Assembly: GCA_919903025.1 (NCBI GenBank)
Contig: CAKKSE010000031.1
Location: 1,680-45,608, forward strand
Origin: Nitrospiria bacterium
Lineage (GTDB): Bacteria > Nitrospirota > RBG-16-64-22
Reading direction: 5' to 3'
DNA: 43,929 nt
Below the pieces are notes generated by a model. It searched no databases, was not told the DNA's origin, and saw nothing but the letters and a program-made list of their open reading frames with translations. How positions within the stretch are numbered: the first letter of the stretch is position 1; the number at the start of each line of letters is the position of its first letter. The position numbers and the translations under genes were made by a program. Below, one piece after another: positions 41,665-43,929 of the stretch.

Positions 41665-42561
41665 TCAACTCTTCTTCTTGTGGTCATCGTCATCGTCATC
41701 GTCATCGTCGTGGTCGTCGTCTTTCTTCGCCGTCTCGCTCTTCTTGACCTCGACCTCCTTCGCGAGGATAGCCGTCGGTCCGGTAAGCGTCCCCTCGACC
41801 TCGACGGTCGCTCCAACGATAGGCGTCCCTTCGAACTTCGTCGATGAATCCGTCGTCACGGTGTACGTCGTTCCGCCCGAAGACACGGTGAGAGGCGAGA
41901 GCGAGGTGATGGTCCCCTTGATCTCGATCTTCCCAGAGCCCGACTTCTTCTCGCCGCTCTTCTCGTGGCAGTCGCTGTACGTCCCCTTCTGGCTGAACGC
42001 CTCCATGTGGAGGATCAGACCGCCCGACGCGCCCGCGACCGTGATCTTTCCTTCCACTTCGAGCTTGCCGTCCTCTTCGGTCGCCGTGACCGGGTTCGAG
42101 AGGAACATCCACGATCCGCTGGACGTCGTCTTCTCGAACTTGAGCTGGTACTGCCCGGCCGCAACTCCCGAGAACTCGAACTTGCCGTTCGGGCCTGTCG
42201 TCGCCGTTCCCGCCAGTGCGCCGCCGGGGTAGCCGAGCAACGTAACGGTGATCCCCGACGCCGGCTGGGACCCGTTCATCTGGACACACCCTTTCTTGTC
42301 GGCGATCGCCTCGCTCGGCGAGAGGAGGCCGCCTACGAACGTTCGGGCAAGCTGGTAGTACCGCTCGGGCGCAGGAGTCAGGCCGGCGACCGATGAATCC
42401 TGCGTGACCGTGCCGCCGATCGCCGCGTTGCCGCCGGACGGACCGGCTGGAGAAGACCCGCCCTTCCCGCCGCAAGCGCCCAAAGCCAGCGCCATCCCGA
42501 CGACCGTAACCGGCATTGCAAACCGCTTCATCATTCCGGAGCTAAACCCACGGTGAGACAT
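41665..42561 (-). CDS. Lipoprotein with carboxypeptidase-like and DUF5666-like domains and an Asp-rich tail
   Basis: The ATG at 42561 (after GGAGGTGGAGGGTCT) gives 298 residues; ATG at 42534 or 42531 is possible. A lipobox LGAC places the lipidated Cys at 30, followed by a Gly/Ser/Pro linker. About 95-150 is a carboxypeptidase regulatory-like beta domain (SGITVTLLGYPGGALAGTATTGPNGKFEFSGVAAGQYQLKF). About 205-270 is DUF5666-like (IKGTITSLSPLTVSSGGTTYTV). The C-terminus is KKDDDHDDDDDDDDDHKKKS, possibly metal binding or a charged surface tag. It is predicted to sit on a membrane surface, outer leaflet unproven. It is probably co-transcribed with the 33-residue peptide. Confidence 0.85.
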   Translation of the reverse strand: MSHRGFSSGMMKRFAMPVTVVGMALALGACGGKGGSSPAGPSGGNAAIGGTVTQDSSVAGLTPAPERYYQLARTFVGGLLSPSEAIADKKGCVQMNGSQPASGITVTLLGYPGGALAGTATTGPNGKFEFSGVAAGQYQLKFEKTTSSGSWMFLSNPVTATEEDGKLEVEGKITVAGASGGLILHMEAFSQKGTYSDCHEKSGEKKSGSGKIEIKGTITSLSPLTVSSGGTTYTVTTDSSTKFEGTPIVGATVEVEGTLTGPTAILAKEVEVKKSETAKKDDDHDDDDDDDDDHKKKS

Positions 42562-42627
42562 AGACCCTCCACCTCCTCGACATGGACAAGGACCAGGGAT
42601 CCCGCGTGGAATCAGTTCCCGCGACCT

Positions 42628-42729
42628 TCAGGTGGCGAGGAACGATCCAAGGATCATCAGCAACGAAACAACTACGATGTAACCGGCTCTCATTTTCTCG
42701 TCCCACCTTCTCATGGGCCATCGCCGCAT
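42628..42729 (-). CDS. Small membrane peptide (33 residues)
   Basis: An open frame of 33 codons starts at ATG 42729, placed 6 nt after AAGGAGG, an ideal ribosome binding site. The basic N-terminus (MRRWPMRRWDEKMRAG) is followed by a hydrophobic helix (YIVVVSLLMILGSFLAT), so it is predicted to be a single-pass membrane peptide. It ends 66 bp before the lipoprotein start on the same strand. A sigma-54-type promoter lies 49 bp upstream. The combination of strong start, membrane helix and context makes a real product likely, but there is no known family. It could be a leader peptide or a small regulator. Confidence 0.55.
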   Translation of the reverse strand: MRRWPMRRWDEKMRAGYIVVVSLLMILGSFLAT

Positions 42730-42777
42730 ACCAAACCTCCTTGTCTCGGTCGGGATGATCGGTTCGATTACTGAAGA

Positions 42778-42793
42778 AGCAATGCAAATGCCA
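42778..42793 (-). promoter_or_regulatory. Candidate sigma-54 promoter for the small peptide/lipoprotein genes
   Basis: On the minus strand TGGCATTTGCATTGCT (42793-42778) matches the -24/-12 consensus (TGGCAC-N5-TTGCW) with GG and GC at the correct distance. The start site would be near 42767, 38 nt before the peptide ATG. No sigma-54 activator gene is in the window. Confidence 0.5.
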
Positions 42794-43039
42794 CGAAGCC
42801 CCGCTGGAGGTTCCGGGCCGAGAATCAAAGCGTTACGAACGCAGGTCATCCTGAAGACTGGCAGAGGAACCCCCAAGGCTGTATGGGGTCCAATACACCC
42901 GCAAACACGGAATGTCGGTCGGATGTCAGGAAAGGCTTGTCATGTGAGCTTGCAAAGGGGAGAAAAGAGGTGAAAGGAGGGGGAGGCCTGTCGGTAAATG
43001 GGTGAACGTAAACGGGTGAACTTGCGGGGAATGAGCCTG
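42794..43039. other. Intergenic stretch with little recognisable content
   Basis: Between the sigma-54 candidate and the ANTAR stop codon I see no gene. Near 42993-43015 a decayed octamer-like tract occurs (GGTAAATG, GGTGAACG, then GGGTGAAC). No clear terminator for the ANTAR gene is visible. Confidence 0.6.
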
Positions 43040-43849
43040 CTAGGATTTGCGTTGGCGGGGAGATGGTCCTCCCGATCTGTCGCGGCTCTGCGGCCGTCCG
43101 CCGGAGGCGGGTTCCTCGGCGCGGTCCGTCTCGGCCTCCCAGGCTTGCAGAAGCGTCCCGCAGAGATCCTTCATGGACATTCTCTCGTCCATGGAGAGGC
43201 GCCTGAGCCTGGCAAACGCCTCGTTCTCCGTCAGCCCCTCGCGCTCCATCATGATCCCCTTGGTCCTCTCGATCGTCTTGCGGGCCGCGAGGGCCTCCTG
43301 GGCCTCGGCAAGCTCTTTTCGAAGACGGGCGATCTCGCGTGTCTGGTTCAAGACCATCTCGATCGCCGCCGAAAGGCAGATGTCGCAGGAGGGGGACTTT
43401 GGCGAAACGAGGTAGCCGGCCGCCTGCGCCTGAAAGGCGTCGTGCAGACCCGCAAGACTCGCCATGTTGCTGTCTGAGAGAACGATAGAGGGCGCGGCCT
43501 GGAGCAGAACGGGATCGGGGTGACGGGTCAACACGACACCGACGTCGAGACCGACAAGGCTGGTCACGGCCTCGGCGGGATTGGAGCATTCTCCCGCAAC
43601 CGAATATCCCAGACGCTCGGCGACGCACCGCAACGGGCCGCTGACGGATTCTTCCTTCGGGTCCTCGACGATGAAGACGGACCTCGGCGGCGCCTCCCCC
43701 GATGAAGCGGCGTGCCGAGGCAAGCCGGTGCGAGCGGCTTGGCCCGATGGTTTCTCCGTATTCGTTTGCCTGGAATCCTTTTCGATTCGGGGGGAAGAAA
43801 AGGAGCCGCGGCGTTGCGGTCGACCCGTGTTCATCATTCTATGTTCCAT
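43040..43849 (-). CDS. ANTAR-domain regulator with a degenerate receiver domain
   Basis: This 269-residue protein has three parts: a disordered basic N-terminus (1-55), a receiver-like domain (about 56-168) and an ANTAR RNA-binding domain (about 186-236: ARKTIERTKGIMMEREGLTENEAFARLRRLSMDERMSMKDLC). ANTAR proteins bind paired hexaloop RNA hairpins and stop termination. The receiver keeps an acidic pocket (VEDPKEE) and a terminal PK (SPKSP), but the phosphoacceptor Asp is replaced (VVLTRHP, Thr108). Phosphorylation is therefore unlikely; another signal may act. The tail is Arg/Ser-rich. Start may be ATG 43849, 43837 or 43834. Promoter at 43886-43913. Confidence 0.88.
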   Translation of the reverse strand: MEHRMMNTGRPQRRGSFSSPRIEKDSRQTNTEKPSGQAARTGLPRHAASSGEAPPRSVFIVEDPKEESVSGPLRCVAERLGYSVAGECSNPAEAVTSLVGLDVGVVLTRHPDPVLLQAAPSIVLSDSNMASLAGLHDAFQAQAAGYLVSPKSPSCDICLSAAIEMVLNQTREIARLRKELAEAQEALAARKTIERTKGIMMEREGLTENEAFARLRRLSMDERMSMKDLCGTLLQAWEAETDRAEEPASGGRPQSRDRSGGPSPRQRKS

Positions 43850-43885
43850 GCCCGGCGGAAACAGCGGCTTCGCTAGCTGAATAAA

Positions 43886-43913
43886 ATCTTATCAGAACGA
43901 TTCCCCCTGTCAA
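43886..43913 (-). promoter_or_regulatory. Sigma-70 promoter for the ANTAR gene
   Basis: On the minus strand TTGACA (43913-43908, perfect) and TAAGAT (43891-43886) have a 16-bp spacer. The start site near 43880 leaves a leader of about 30 nt. Confidence 0.65.
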
Positions 43914-43929
43914 GAACAAACAGGACAGT

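Noticed and set aside
41642-42232. Plus-strand Ser-rich open frame opposite the lipoprotein
   Set aside because: The Ser run is the antisense reading of the Asp codons in the lipoprotein tail.

Overview
The window comes from the chromosome of a GC-rich, Gram-negative bacterium. The evidence for a Gram-negative is two FadL-type outer-membrane proteins, Sec and Tat signal peptides, a lipoprotein and periplasmic c-type cytochromes. It appears to respire and probably to denitrify, because it carries a complete-looking cytochrome cd1 nitrite reductase (nirS). Its rotary ATPase is of the A/V type, with the gene order known from Thermus. No rRNA, tRNA, phage, transposase or CRISPR array was seen, and the sequence does not fix the phylum. 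Methylomirabilota (NC10), Rokubacteria, Nitrospirota or a deltaproteobacterial lineage would all fit, and this is inference only.

Layout. 1-172: a 68-bp tandem repeat. 173-3133 (+): a DUF1800/DUF1501 pair of exported proteins. 3114-4864: a LysR regulator divergent from a DJ-1/PfpI protein. 4979-9954 (-): nirS, two unrecognised genes and a HemW-like radical SAM protein. 9953-10768: a small unknown protein and a short N-acetylglutamate-synthase-like GNAT. 10967-15239 (-): FadL, DsrE2, SCP2-like protein, FadL, which looks like a lipid or hydrocarbon uptake cluster. 15547-20562 (-): an ECF sigma / anti-sigma / MATE / small-barrel protein / PPDK-regulator run of tightly coupled genes, followed by a degenerate GGDEF protein. 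20643-22683: OsmC, DoxX and a DEDD exonuclease. 22685-23482 (-): a cytochrome c with an unusual C-terminal domain. 23601-32322 (-): ATP synthase genes in transcription order atpH-I-K-E-C-F-A-B-D. 32486-37536 (-): biotin carboxylase, carboxyltransferase, M50 protease and trpS, the last three overlapping or nearly so. 37762-41444 (+): xerD and a DHH/CBS/CCA-transferase fusion. 41665-43849 (-): an ANTAR regulator, a 33-residue membrane peptide and a lipoprotein with an Asp-rich tail.

The most unusual content is between the genes. (1) The CCA-transferase fusion gene is bracketed by a 112-bp inverted repeat that differs at one base, and each arm can also fold on itself through heptamer repeats (TCAGCNN). 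(2) An octamer tandem repeat (ATTCACCN, read as NGGTGAAT along the genes) recurs at seven or eight loci. It supplies start or stop codons to four unrelated genes and holds a Shine-Dalgarno-like AGGTGA. (3) A family of long GC-rich palindromes recurs between genes, including a perfect 25-bp stem inside the ATPase operon. (4) Candidate control elements include a sigma-54-type promoter ahead of the 33-residue peptide and an attenuator-like hairpin in the leader of the second FadL gene.

Together the genes link energy conservation (nirS, cytochrome c, A/V ATPase), pyruvate/oxaloacetate metabolism (carboxylase pair, PPDK regulator), lipid import (FadL/SCP2) and RNA end maintenance (CCA-transferase fusion).
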